From Azophilus sp965200465 (GTDB taxonomy: Bacteria > Pseudomonadota > Gammaproteobacteria > Pseudomonadales > Azotimanducaceae), in assembly GCA_965200465.1 (NCBI GenBank), contig OZ241358.1:372001-436000 (forward strand): 64,000 nt of DNA, given 5' to 3'. The notes beneath the pieces were generated by a model. It saw only the letters and a list, made by a program, of their open reading frames with translations, was not told where the DNA came from and ran no database searches. Both the position numbers and the translations under genes were made by a program. This document shows positions 1-7,686 of this stretch, one piece after another. The stretch's first letter is position 1. Each line of letters opens with the position of its first letter.

Positions 1-1371
1 GAGCGACTGGGCATTGAATGCAACGACACTATCGTGCAAACGAATCTGGTGTGCCACACCGGTGCGGACGGCTACGGACGGCTTGCCCGCCAAGCCCGCT
101 TTGAAGGTGATGTTGAAGAAGGACGCATGTACCTTATGGTGGACGACTTCATTGGGCAAGGCGGCACCTTGGCGAACCTGCGCGGCTGGGTCGAGAAACG
201 GGGTGGAAGGGTTGGCGGAGCAGTCGTGTTGACTGGCAAGCCTTATTCCGCGATATTGACCCCCTCCAAGGAGCAACTTCATGAACTCAGAAACAAGCAC
301 GGAAGAGACTTCGAGAAGTGGTGGCGAGAGCATTTCGGTCACGCCTTCAACTGCCTTACTCAATCGGAAGCTCGGTACCTCGCCCGCTCCCCGGATGTTG
401 ACGCCATCCGAGATCGACTTGCTGCGGCGCAGCGCACGGGAGATAGCGAAAGGCGTACGGGAAGCGCTGGCGAGCAAAGGAAGCGCGTCGAGGCGCTGAA
501 GAATTGGAAACCGGCGACGCCTAAGCGGCCCGAATCTGAACAATGGCAGGGGTACGTTCAGGTGGATCCGGCAATCTCGCCAAGCACCGCATCCCAAAGC
601 CCCCCGGGCTCCCTATTTGATCCCCGCATGGTCATCCTCGGCATCCGGGGCAAGCGCACATCCTTGCCGGCCACGCTCAAGCTCACCGCCGCCCTGCGCG
701 GTCTGCTGATGCGCAACTGCGGTGTGCAACCGCCGCCGGAGTGGTTCAGCGGCCATCGCCCGGACGGACGGCCGACTGCGAAGCCCCATCTGGCGCTGGC
801 ACCGTTGCCCTTCGTCGGTGCGGAGCATGCGGACGGTCGGATCCTGGGCTTGGCTTTGGTTTTGTCCAAGCGGTTGGACAAGGCGGAGGCTGGAAGCTGT
901 CTCGAGCCCATCCTCCACGATCCTGCGACTGGGCTTCCACGCTCGCACCGTTTGTTCAGTGGGCAATGGCTTGAGTGCCAAGTCGAGCTCGACACCCGCG
1001 AGCGTCCACCAAAAAACCTTGATTCCGACACCTGGACAGAGGCGTCCAAAGTTTGGGCCAGCGTGACGCCGGTAGTGCTGAACAGGCATTTCGATGGGAA
1101 GGACAGATGGCTGCAGGCGGCGGAGAGCGTGAAGGACGCTTGCCAACATATCTGCCTTCCCCGCCCGAATGAGGTGCTGCTGCATCCGGTCTCCTTGGTC
1201 GAAGGGGTGCCTCACGCCAGAGATTTTCCGCAACTGACGCGCAAGCGCGACGGCGGCCGGCGGAGCCACAGCCACGCCGTGCTGACCTTCAACGAGCCGG
1301 TGCGTGGCCCCGTGCTGTTGGGCGCCGGGCGCTTTCGCGGCTACGGCCTATGCCGGCCGGCAGGGCATTGA
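1..1371 (+). CDS. PRTase-like domain fused in frame to the C-terminal part of Csb2 (type I-G/I-U Cas5/Cas6), 5' partial
   Basis: The frame is open from base 1, so the true start lies outside the window. The first ~150 codons look like a phosphoribosyltransferase domain: 'YLMVDDFIGQGGTLANLRG' is the PRPP-binding loop, followed by 'LTQSEARYLARSPD', as in PRTase domains of mobile-element proteins. From about codon 165 to the stop the protein changes to Csb2: 'WFSGHRPDGRPTAKPHLALA', 'PLPFVGAEHADGRILGLAL', 'WASVTPVVLNRHF', 'PHARDFP' and the terminal 'GAGRFRGYGLCRP'. Csb2 is the Cas5-Cas6-like subunit of type I-G (formerly I-U) effector complexes and is usually about 450-550 aa; here its N-terminal portion is replaced. 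No other cas gene or CRISPR repeat is visible downstream. This looks like a recombination relic, although a working fusion cannot be excluded. Confidence 0.72.
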   Translation, partial: ERLGIECNDTIVQTNLVCHTGADGYGRLARQARFEGDVEEGRMYLMVDDFIGQGGTLANLRGWVEKRGGRVGGAVVLTGKPYSAILTPSKEQLHELRNKHGRDFEKWWREHFGHAFNCLTQSEARYLARSPDVDAIRDRLAAAQRTGDSERRTGSAGEQRKRVEALKNWKPATPKRPESEQWQGYVQVDPAISPSTASQSPPGSLFDPRMVILGIRGKRTSLPATLKLTAALRGLLMRNCGVQPPPEWFSGHRPDGRPTAKPHLALAPLPFVGAEHADGRILGLALVLSKRLDKAEAGSCLEPILHDPATGLPRSHRLFSGQWLECQVELDTRERPPKNLDSDTWTEASKVWASVTPVVLNRHFDGKDRWLQAAESVKDACQHICLPRPNEVLLHPVSLVEGVPHARDFPQLTRKRDGGRRSHSHAVLTFNEPVRGPVLLGAGRFRGYGLCRPAGH

Positions 1372-1460
1372 CGGCCTGCTGAACCCCCCCTTGCCGCCGA
1401 ATTGTGATGGGAGCTTCCCGAAGCGGGGATGGATCGTTTCCCTTGGCGACGACTGGAACC

Positions 1461-2270
1461 CTAGGGCGTCGGACCTGCATCCCGCCCGCGCCTGCCGCTT
1501 CCGGGCTGCACGGCGGAGAAACAATCGCCTCGGACGACGGCGCAGGCGCGCACGATCTTGGCAGCCGACAAAATCGCCGCTTCGTAAGGAGACCCGGGGA
1601 ACATGTTTTTGGCCGGTTCGTTGATCAGCGCCGCGACGGCGTCCCGATTCAAGCCGAGGACGGGCGATTCATCCACCCGCGCATAACCTTCGCCCTTCAT
1701 GGACAGCATCTCCACGGTGACGGCGCGTTCAAATGCGTCGCCCGTGGTGCGCCATACTTCAGGGATCTCCAGCTCGTGGTACTTTGAGAGTTTTGCGGAG
1801 TCCAAGAAGGTCGCCTCCACCTCCACCACCAAATCCGGAGGATTTTCGGTCAGGAATGCATCTCCCGCATCCGCACTGGCCCCATCCGCCGCCAGTTTTC
1901 GATAAGCCACGGCCTTCCGTCCAAGGTGGAAGGCGCAATCAGGCTCGGGGCCGGTGTTCTTCGGATCAACAGGGCGCCGAAGGCGCGTGGACTTGAAACC
2001 CTCGCAAGGTACGCCCGCAGCATCGCACAAGTTGCCCATGATGCGGTCCACCCCATGCCCGGTCGTCTCATGCGCCCGGCTTGGCGCCATGAGCATTATG
2101 ATGCCCTGCTGCGCATCCAGGTACGCCTTTCTCCAGCCATGCCGGGCGTTGTCCAGCATGGACGCCAAGGTCGCCACGCACTTGCTCGACACCCGAAACG
2201 CCATCCACTCCGAGCCCAGATCTCCCCGCCCCTGCGCGTCTGGCTCGGCCAAGGGAAAAGTTTCGCCCAC
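1461..2270 (-). CDS. Uma2-family (DUF820) putative endonuclease
   Basis: The protein has the Uma2/DUF820 pattern: 'GIIMLMAPSRAHE' near the N-terminus, then 'GPEPDCAFHLG', 'NPPDLVVEVEAT' and 'IPEVWR'. The acidic D and E-x-E residues match the PD-(D/E)XK-like core of that family. The family is abundant in cyanobacteria and in accessory regions; its biological role is not settled. The GTG start at 2270 has a GGAG Shine-Dalgarno 7 nt upstream. An internal ATG at 2204 would remove 22 residues. The C-terminal ~40 residues after 'NMFPGSPYEA' are Arg/Gly-rich and look less conserved. It faces the Csb2 chimera convergently across 89 bp, consistent with an accessory region. Confidence 0.65.
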   Translation of the reverse strand: MGETFPLAEPDAQGRGDLGSEWMAFRVSSKCVATLASMLDNARHGWRKAYLDAQQGIIMLMAPSRAHETTGHGVDRIMGNLCDAAGVPCEGFKSTRLRRPVDPKNTGPEPDCAFHLGRKAVAYRKLAADGASADAGDAFLTENPPDLVVEVEATFLDSAKLSKYHELEIPEVWRTTGDAFERAVTVEMLSMKGEGYARVDESPVLGLNRDAVAALINEPAKNMFPGSPYEAAILSAAKIVRACAVVRGDCFSAVQPGSGRRGRDAGPTP

Positions 2271-2720
2271 AACGGCGCTCCATCAACGACTGCCGGCATG
2301 TTGGCATGGCTGATGCACCCGGTCAACTTGCGCACCCTAATCCCCTGCTCTTGGCTTCCAGCAAGCCAGCGCGGAGCCAGTTATGGGTCCATTGGACCGG
2401 ACGGTTCGTCGAGCGAAGCGAGTTCAGAACATCCTCCACCGCCGAGACACGGACTGAGGGATCGTCCTCCAGTTGAGTGCTCTGCGCCCGTTGCAGCGCC
2501 ACCTGCTGGCACTCCGCGCCCGCCGCTTGCCGGATGCCCCGCGCTGCTGATGGCCGCGTCAAGCGAGGCGCACAGGTCTTGCGCTGCGCCGAATGCCCTT
2601 GGTTCAACGCCGCTTCCTTCGGCGGCAGCGTCCTTGGGCTTGACGGGGCACCCGTGCTAGGGTTCGCGTTTCGGGTGCCGTCCGCCCGTCGTTTCGCGCC
2701 CCTTTGATGCAGGCAACGCC
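2271..2720. other. 450-bp stretch with no supportable gene
   Basis: Several overlapping frames are open here on both strands, which is expected at this GC content. None gives a protein I recognise, and none has a convincing ribosome binding site. It may hold decayed coding DNA between the accessory genes at the window start and the DUF1538 operon. The promoter of that operon should lie at its right end, but I see no clear -35/-10 pair. Confidence 0.4.
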
Positions 2721-3455
2721 ATGATCGCCGCTTTGAGGATGGTCGCCCGGCCTTTGCTGGAGGGGCTGCGGGACCTTGCGCCCATCATTTTGGTCATCGT
2801 CTTCTTTCAGGTGGCGGTGCTGCGGCAGCCCTTCCCGAACTTGGCCGAGGTGTTGGTGGGGCTGGCCTGCGTGGTGGCCGGGCTGACGCTGTTCATTCAG
2901 GGGCTGGAGATGGGGCTGTTTCCCTTGGGGGAGGCGATGGCCCACGCCTTCGCCCGCAAGGGCAGCCTCGTCGCCCTGTTCGCCTTCGCCTTCAGCCTGG
3001 GCTTCGGCACCACGGTGGCGGAGCCGGCGTTGATCGCCGTGGCCGCCGAGGCCGCCAAGGTGGCCGCCGAATCCGGGCACATCGCCGCCAGCGACGCGGC
3101 CCGGCAGGCTTACGCCTTCAACCTGCGCATGGTGGTGGCCCTGTCCGTAGGGGTGGCCATCGTCTTGGGGGTGCTGCGCATCATCAAGGGCTGGCCGATT
3201 CACGTCTTCATTATCTCCGGCTATGTTCTGGTCACCCTCATGACGGCCTTTGCGCCCGAGGAGATCATCGGCGTGGCCTACGACAGCGGCGGCGTCACCA
3301 CCAGCACCATCACGGTGCCCTTGGTGACCGCCTTGGGGGTGGGCTTGGCCCACTCCATACGGGGCCGCAACCCGATGATCGACGGCTTCGGGCTGATCGC
3401 CTTCGCCAGCCTGACGCCCATGATCTTCGTGCTGATGTACGGCATGGCGGTCTGA
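2721..3455 (+). CDS. DUF1538 membrane protein, first subunit (UmpA/UmpB-like)
   Basis: Hydrophobic 244-aa protein with about six to seven membrane segments. It carries the two DUF1538 signatures, 'FGTTVAEPALIAVA' (residues ~94-107) and 'AYDSGGVTTSTITVP' starting near residue 186, and ends with 'IDGFGLIAFASL'. DUF1538 proteins usually occur as adjacent pairs. From memory, a Halomonas pair (UmpAB) was reported as a two-component Na+(Li+,K+)/H+ antiporter, so a cation/proton exchange role is a reasonable family-based guess. Its stop overlaps the next gene's ATG by one base (TGATG at 3453-3457), so the two are translationally coupled. No clear Shine-Dalgarno precedes the ATG at 2721. Confidence 0.85.
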   Translation: MIAALRMVARPLLEGLRDLAPIILVIVFFQVAVLRQPFPNLAEVLVGLACVVAGLTLFIQGLEMGLFPLGEAMAHAFARKGSLVALFAFAFSLGFGTTVAEPALIAVAAEAAKVAAESGHIAASDAARQAYAFNLRMVVALSVGVAIVLGVLRIIKGWPIHVFIISGYVLVTLMTAFAPEEIIGVAYDSGGVTTSTITVPLVTALGVGLAHSIRGRNPMIDGFGLIAFASLTPMIFVLMYGMAV

Positions 3456-4240
3456 TGGAGGACTTGCTCGCCTTGGTGGTGGACACCGCCGCCTCCACCC
3501 TGTTCGATGTGGTGCCCATTCTGGGCGTTTTGGTGGTGTTCCAAACAGTGGTGCTGCGTCGCAAGCTGCCCAACCTGCGCCGCATTTTGGTTGGCTTCGC
3601 GCTGGTGCTGGTGGGTTTGGCGCTGTTCCTGATCGGCTTGCAGGAGGCGCTGTTTCCCATCGGCGAGACCATGGCCCGGCAGCTCACCTCCCCTGCCGCC
3701 ATAGGCATGGAGCGTCTGGCCGACGGTGTGCATTGGCGGGATTATCTGTTGGTTTACGCCTTCGCCGCCGCCATCGGCTTCGCCACCACCGTGGCGGAGC
3801 CCTCGCTGATCGCGGTGGCCTTGAAGGCCCAGGAGGTTTCCGCCGGCGCGGTCCATGCTTGGGGACTGCGCATCGCCGTGGCGGTGGGCGTGGCGGCGGG
3901 AGTGTCCCTTGGCTGCTTCCGCATCGTCACCGGCACACCGCTGCCCTGGTACATCATGGCGGCCTACGCCGTGGTGATCGTGCAGACCTTCCGCTCGAAC
4001 CGCAGCATCATTCCCTTGGCCTACGACAGCGGCGGCGTCACCACCTCCACCGTCACCGTGCCGGTGGTGGCGGCCCTAGGCTTGGGGCTGGCCGCCACCG
4101 TGCCGGGGCGCAGCCCGCTGATCGACGGCTTTGGCCTAATCGCCTTCGCCAGCGTGTTTCCCATCATGTCCGTGCTTGGATACGCTATGATTGCCGACAG
4201 CATGAACCGCGTCCGCAAAGCCAAGGACCAACAAGCATGA
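3455..4240 (+). CDS. DUF1538 membrane protein, second subunit
   Basis: This 261-aa paralogue of the preceding protein carries the same signatures, 'FATTVAEPSLIAVA' and 'AYDSGGVTTSTVTVP' (Asp of the second motif at residue 191). It has a similar membrane-segment pattern and a short charged C-terminal tail 'NRVRKAKDQQA'. The pair probably forms one heteromeric transporter in the inner membrane. The stop (TGA 4238-4240) overlaps the ATG of a 12-codon ORF, so translation may continue into the small ORFs and the PII-like gene. Substrate and direction cannot be read from the sequence. Confidence 0.85.
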   Translation: MEDLLALVVDTAASTLFDVVPILGVLVVFQTVVLRRKLPNLRRILVGFALVLVGLALFLIGLQEALFPIGETMARQLTSPAAIGMERLADGVHWRDYLLVYAFAAAIGFATTVAEPSLIAVALKAQEVSAGAVHAWGLRIAVAVGVAAGVSLGCFRIVTGTPLPWYIMAAYAVVIVQTFRSNRSIIPLAYDSGGVTTSTVTVPVVAALGLGLAATVPGRSPLIDGFGLIAFASVFPIMSVLGYAMIADSMNRVRKAKDQQA

Positions 4241-4275
4241 TTCCGTTGTTGAACGCGGAGAAGGTGAACAAATGA
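4237..4275 (+). CDS. 12-codon micro-ORF linking DUF1538 gene and next small ORF
   Basis: ATG at 4237 overlaps the DUF1538 stop codon (ATGA), and its own TGA at 4273-4275 overlaps the next ATG (ATGA at 4272-4275). It encodes MIPLLNAEKVNK. Its value may be coupling: it carries ribosomes across the GGAGAAGG Shine-Dalgarno of the following ORF. On its own a 12-codon ORF is weak evidence; the double overlap is what makes it worth recording. Confidence 0.3.
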   Translation: MIPLLNAEKVNK

Positions 4276-4436
4276 ACCGGATTTCCAGCCGCGCCAAGTC
4301 CATTCATCGGCCTGCGGCGGCATCTTGCGGAGCTGTCCTTGCGGGCGGAAACGCGGCGCCAATCGGCCGCAGCCTTGGCCGCGCCGCCCTGGCTCGGTTG
4401 GCCGGGGCTGAACTTCCCTGGGCGCCTGCGCCATGA
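4272..4436 (+). CDS. 54-aa small ORF coupled to the PII-like gene
   Basis: ATG at 4272 has a strong Shine-Dalgarno (GGAGAAGG, 4257-4264) at good spacing. Its TGA (4434-4436) overlaps the PII-like start as ATGA. It therefore fills the otherwise unexplained 190-nt gap exactly. The product is short, basic in its N-terminal half ('MNRISSRAKSIHRPAAAS') and Ala/Gly/Arg-rich after that, with no recognised domain. It may be a small regulatory protein or simply a coupling leader for the PII-like gene. It lies between a transporter and its presumed regulator, which makes it more interesting than a random short ORF. Confidence 0.45.
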   Translation: MNRISSRAKSIHRPAAASCGAVLAGGNAAPIGRSLGRAALARLAGAELPWAPAP

Positions 4437-4783
4437 AGCTGAAGCTGATCGCCGTCCTCGCCAGCAGCGACAAGACCGACCTCATCATCCAGACCGCCCG
4501 GGAGGCCGGGGCCACCGGCGCCACCGTCATCAGTAGCGGGCGAGGGGAGGGCTTGAAGCCGGCCAAGACTTTTCTGGGCCTGGACCTCACCGCCGCGTGC
4601 GACCTGCTGCTGTTCATCGTGGTGGAGAACCGCGCCAGGGATATCTTGGAGCGCATCCAAGACGCCGCCCGGTTCGAGCACGAGTCCGGCGCCGGCATCG
4701 CCTTCCAGTTGAGCATTGAGGACGCCGTGGGCCTGACCACCCAAATGGACGCCTTTCTTGCGGCGATCGAGGAGGCGATATGA
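4433..4783 (+). CDS. PII-like signal-transduction protein
   Basis: This 116-aa protein has the PII ferredoxin-like fold pattern: 'MKLKLIAVLASSDKTDLIIQ' beta-alpha start, 'AREAGATGATVISSGRGEG' and a second beta-alpha repeat 'LLLFIVVENRARDILERIQ'. It lacks the canonical GlnB T-loop Tyr and the usual C-terminal Gly-Asp-Gly-Lys motif, so it is a divergent PII-like protein rather than GlnB/GlnK. PII proteins bind adenine nucleotides or small effectors and gate neighbouring transporters. Placement after the DUF1538 pair suggests it regulates that transporter. Its TGA overlaps the ATG of the CBS gene (ATGA at 4780-4783). Confidence 0.82.
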   Translation: MKLKLIAVLASSDKTDLIIQTAREAGATGATVISSGRGEGLKPAKTFLGLDLTAACDLLLFIVVENRARDILERIQDAARFEHESGAGIAFQLSIEDAVGLTTQMDAFLAAIEEAI

Positions 4784-5193
4784 GCGGCCGACCAAGCGCC
4801 GAAGCGGAGGTTCGCGTAGCGGACCTCATGTCCAAGAGCATCGAGACCATTGACGGCCGCGCCACCGTGGCCGAGGCCATGGCGCTGATGCGGGAGCACG
4901 GCATCAGTTCCTTGGCGGTCAACCGGCGCAACGCGGATGACGAGCTGGGCCTGTTGGTCGTCTCCGACATCGCCGCCGCGGTGATCGCCGAAAACCGCGC
5001 GCCGGAGCGGATGCATGTCTATGAAGTCATGTCCAAGCCGGTGCTCACCCTGCCGGCGAACATGCTGGCCCGCTACGCCACCCGCCTGCTGGTGCGCCTT
5101 GGCCTGTCCCGGGCGCTGGTGGTGGATCAAGAGCGCAACCTGCTGGGCTTGGCCACCCTGCGGGACTTGGTGCTCGGCGACGCCCTAGGATAA
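4780..5193 (+). CDS. CBS-domain pair protein of the DUF1538 operon
   Basis: The 137-aa product is two CBS motifs: 'VADLMSKSIETIDGRATVAE...' followed by 'VYEVMSKPVLTLPANMLARY', each with the usual D/T adenosine-site pattern. CBS pairs sense adenosine-containing ligands such as AMP or ATP. With the PII-like protein just upstream, two nucleotide sensors sit in one operon with a predicted cation transporter. This suggests that transport is tied to cellular energy state; that link is inference. The start is coupled to the PII-like gene by a 4-nt overlap. Confidence 0.85.
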   Translation: MSGRPSAEAEVRVADLMSKSIETIDGRATVAEAMALMREHGISSLAVNRRNADDELGLLVVSDIAAAVIAENRAPERMHVYEVMSKPVLTLPANMLARYATRLLVRLGLSRALVVDQERNLLGLATLRDLVLGDALG

Positions 5194-5336
5194 ATCCCAT
5201 AATGAGGGTGCAATCAGAGTTGCTTTAAGCATAAACTATTGCCCCGATAGGTGGAGGAACTTTGTTGATGACGGCTGCATCCCGTTCGGCCGTTAATGGA
5301 GTCCCGCCACTTGCTGGCTTTTCAAGGAGAGAGCAA

Positions 5337-7643
5337 ATGTTCAAGCGAGTAAGCAGGTTCGTTCAACCAGCCTTGGTGCTGTGCGCCGGTCTCTTGCCGG
5401 CGCTTCCGGCCGGCGCCCAAGAGATGCCCGAAGGGCTTGTCCTTCTGGAGGAGATCATCGTCACGGCGCAAAAGCGCGAGCAGAGCCTGCAGGACGTCGG
5501 CATAGCGGTGACGGCCTTCACTGGAGACCAACTCAAGGAGCTCGGCGTCGTCAACAGCACCGACGTGGCGGCCATGACGCCGGGGTTGAACTACACCATT
5601 CCCAATGCGGAGTCCAGCCAGATCAACTTCTTCCTGCGCGGCGTTGGCCTGAACGACTTTGCGGACGCCAACGAAAACCCGGTGGCGGTCTATGTGGACG
5701 ACATTTACCGGCCGGCCATGGGCGGCCTGAGCTTCCAACTCTTCGACGTGGACCGCGTGGAGGTGCTGCGCGGGCCGCAGGGCTCCCTGTTTGGGCGCAA
5801 CACCACCGGCGGCTTGGTCCACTACCTCACCAGAAGGCCCACCCAGGAGTTGGACGGCTATCTTGAAGTCGCTGGCGGCGAATTCAATGAGGTGAAGCTG
5901 GAGGGCGCCATCGGCGGCGGATTTGGCGACAACGCCGCCGGGCGGCTGTCGGTGGCGCGGCGCAAGCACGACGGCTACACCGAAAACCGGCTTGGCCCGG
6001 ACTACAACGAGACCGACGCCATCGCCCTGCGCGGCCAGTTGGCGCTTACCCCGACGGCCGGTTTTGATGCGCTCGTCAACGCCTACTACTCGGACAATGA
6101 CGCCGCCGTGGGCGCTTGGCAGCACCAAGCCACCAAACTGGCCGCCAACGGCGACAGCGTTCCCCTCGGCCCCAACGAGCAGACCATTTCGGTGGATTGC
6201 CTGCCGGACGGGGTGTCGGACGCCAATGACATGCGCCCGGCGCCGGGGGCGGACTGCTTTGGCTACCGGGACACGGACGGCGACCCCCATGCCGGGGACT
6301 ACGACCGGGACGGGCGCGTCAAGGTGGAGACCGTCGGGGCGTCGTTGACCCTGAACTGGCGCATGAACGACAGCGTCACCCTGACCTCCATCACCGGCTT
6401 TCAGAACGTGGATCGCCTGCAGTCGGAGGACACCGAGGCCGGCCCCTTGCCGCTGATCATGCCCACCTTCCGGGCGGAGACCGAAACCTTCACCCAGGAA
6501 CTGCGCGCCGCCGGCGGCTCGGAGCGGTTCCGCTGGTTGGTCGGCCTTTACTACTTCGACAACAAGGTGGATGGCCACTACAGCTTGGACCTGCTCAATC
6601 TGGACTTCGTGAACTTTGAGGCGAACTACGTCCAGGACACCGAGTCCATGGCCCTCTTCGGCCAAGTGGAGTTCAGCCTAAGCGAGGATTGGACCCTGAT
6701 CGCCGGCCTGCGGGGCGCCTTTGAGGAAAAGAAGCTGGACTATCTGAATTTGGACACTTCCGGCTTCTTCACCAACGTCATCGGCCTGCCCAACAACGTC
6801 GCCTTCGATTTCGACGCCGACAGCGTGGGGGGGCTGGCCGAGCACGACGAGAACAACCTCAGCGGCAAGCTGGAGTTGGACTGGCGGCCCGGGGAGGACC
6901 TGCTGCTCTACGGGTCCCTCTCAAGAGGCGTGAAGTCGCCGGGCTTCAACGTCGGCTTCCTGGACCAGACCTTCCTGTTCGGCAGCAACACCGTGCAGAC
7001 CATTCCCTACGGCGAGGAAACCCTGACCAGCTACGAACTGGGCTTCAAGTCCAGCTTCGCCGGCGGACGGGCGCGGCTGAACGGCAGCGCCTTCTACTAC
7101 GACTACAAGGATTTCCAGACCTTCCGCTTCGAGCAGCTGAACCAGGTGATCTTCAATGCCGACGCCGAAATGCTGGGCGGGGAGTTGGAGCTGCAAGCCT
7201 CCCCCGCAGTGGGTTGGGACCTCGTCTTGGGCTTAGCGGCGCTCGACCCGAAGGCCAAGGACATCCCCAGCCCCTTGGGCGGCAGCTTCAACCGCACGCC
7301 GGTGGCGGCGCCGAAGTTCTCGGCCACCGCCTTGCTGCGCTACGAATGGCCGGCCTTGGGCGGCAAGCTGGCCGTGCAGGCTTGGGGAAGCTGGCAAAGT
7401 TCGGTTTACTACGACATCCAGAACGTGGCGGTCTCCAAGCAGGGCGGCTACGGCTTGGGCAACCTGCGCCTTTCCTACAGCGATGCGGCGGAGCGTTGGG
7501 AGGTGGCGGCCTTCGTCCACAACATCACCGACGAGGAGTACCTTAGCTACACCTTTGACTTCACCGCCACCTTTGGTTTCAACCAGCTGGCCTACGGCAA
7601 GCCGCGCTGGGCGGGAGTGAGCTTCCGCTACAACATTCAGTAG
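5337..7643 (+). CDS. TonB-dependent outer-membrane receptor
   Basis: Of the possible starts, ATG 5337 is preferred: AAGGAGAG lies just upstream, and the product opens with a signal peptide 'MFKRVSRFVQPALVLCAGLL...AGAQ'. An in-frame start 75 nt upstream would bury the signal. After cleavage comes the TonB-box region 'EEIIVTAQKREQSLQDVG', the plug domain ('FLRGVGLNDFADANENPVAV', 'RGPQGSLFGRNTTGG') and a C-terminal beta-barrel ending 'GVSFRYNIQ'. Length 768 aa is normal. This subfamily is frequent in marine proteobacteria and takes up siderophores or other large ligands; the ligand here is unknown. The SDR gene follows 43 bp downstream and may be co-transcribed. Confidence 0.92.
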   Translation: MFKRVSRFVQPALVLCAGLLPALPAGAQEMPEGLVLLEEIIVTAQKREQSLQDVGIAVTAFTGDQLKELGVVNSTDVAAMTPGLNYTIPNAESSQINFFLRGVGLNDFADANENPVAVYVDDIYRPAMGGLSFQLFDVDRVEVLRGPQGSLFGRNTTGGLVHYLTRRPTQELDGYLEVAGGEFNEVKLEGAIGGGFGDNAAGRLSVARRKHDGYTENRLGPDYNETDAIALRGQLALTPTAGFDALVNAYYSDNDAAVGAWQHQATKLAANGDSVPLGPNEQTISVDCLPDGVSDANDMRPAPGADCFGYRDTDGDPHAGDYDRDGRVKVETVGASLTLNWRMNDSVTLTSITGFQNVDRLQSEDTEAGPLPLIMPTFRAETETFTQELRAAGGSERFRWLVGLYYFDNKVDGHYSLDLLNLDFVNFEANYVQDTESMALFGQVEFSLSEDWTLIAGLRGAFEEKKLDYLNLDTSGFFTNVIGLPNNVAFDFDADSVGGLAEHDENNLSGKLELDWRPGEDLLLYGSLSRGVKSPGFNVGFLDQTFLFGSNTVQTIPYGEETLTSYELGFKSSFAGGRARLNGSAFYYDYKDFQTFRFEQLNQVIFNADAEMLGGELELQASPAVGWDLVLGLAALDPKAKDIPSPLGGSFNRTPVAAPKFSATALLRYEWPALGGKLAVQAWGSWQSSVYYDIQNVAVSKQGGYGLGNLRLSYSDAAERWEVAAFVHNITDEEYLSYTFDFTATFGFNQLAYGKPRWAGVSFRYNIQ

Positions 7644-7686
7644 GCGGTCGGCCAAGCAAAGGGCCAACGAAGGGCAGGGGGAGGCG

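Noticed and set aside
1372..1460. Possible CRISPR array next to Csb2
   Set aside because: The region is only 89 bp and contains no repeated unit; no array was seen elsewhere in the window.
2323..2607. 94-aa minus-strand ORF upstream of the Uma2 gene
   Set aside because: No convincing family, start or codon pattern; could be decayed DNA, so left as unassigned spacer.
5262..5336. Upstream start for the first TonB receptor
   Set aside because: Would place 25 residues before the signal peptide; ATG 5337 has a better Shine-Dalgarno.
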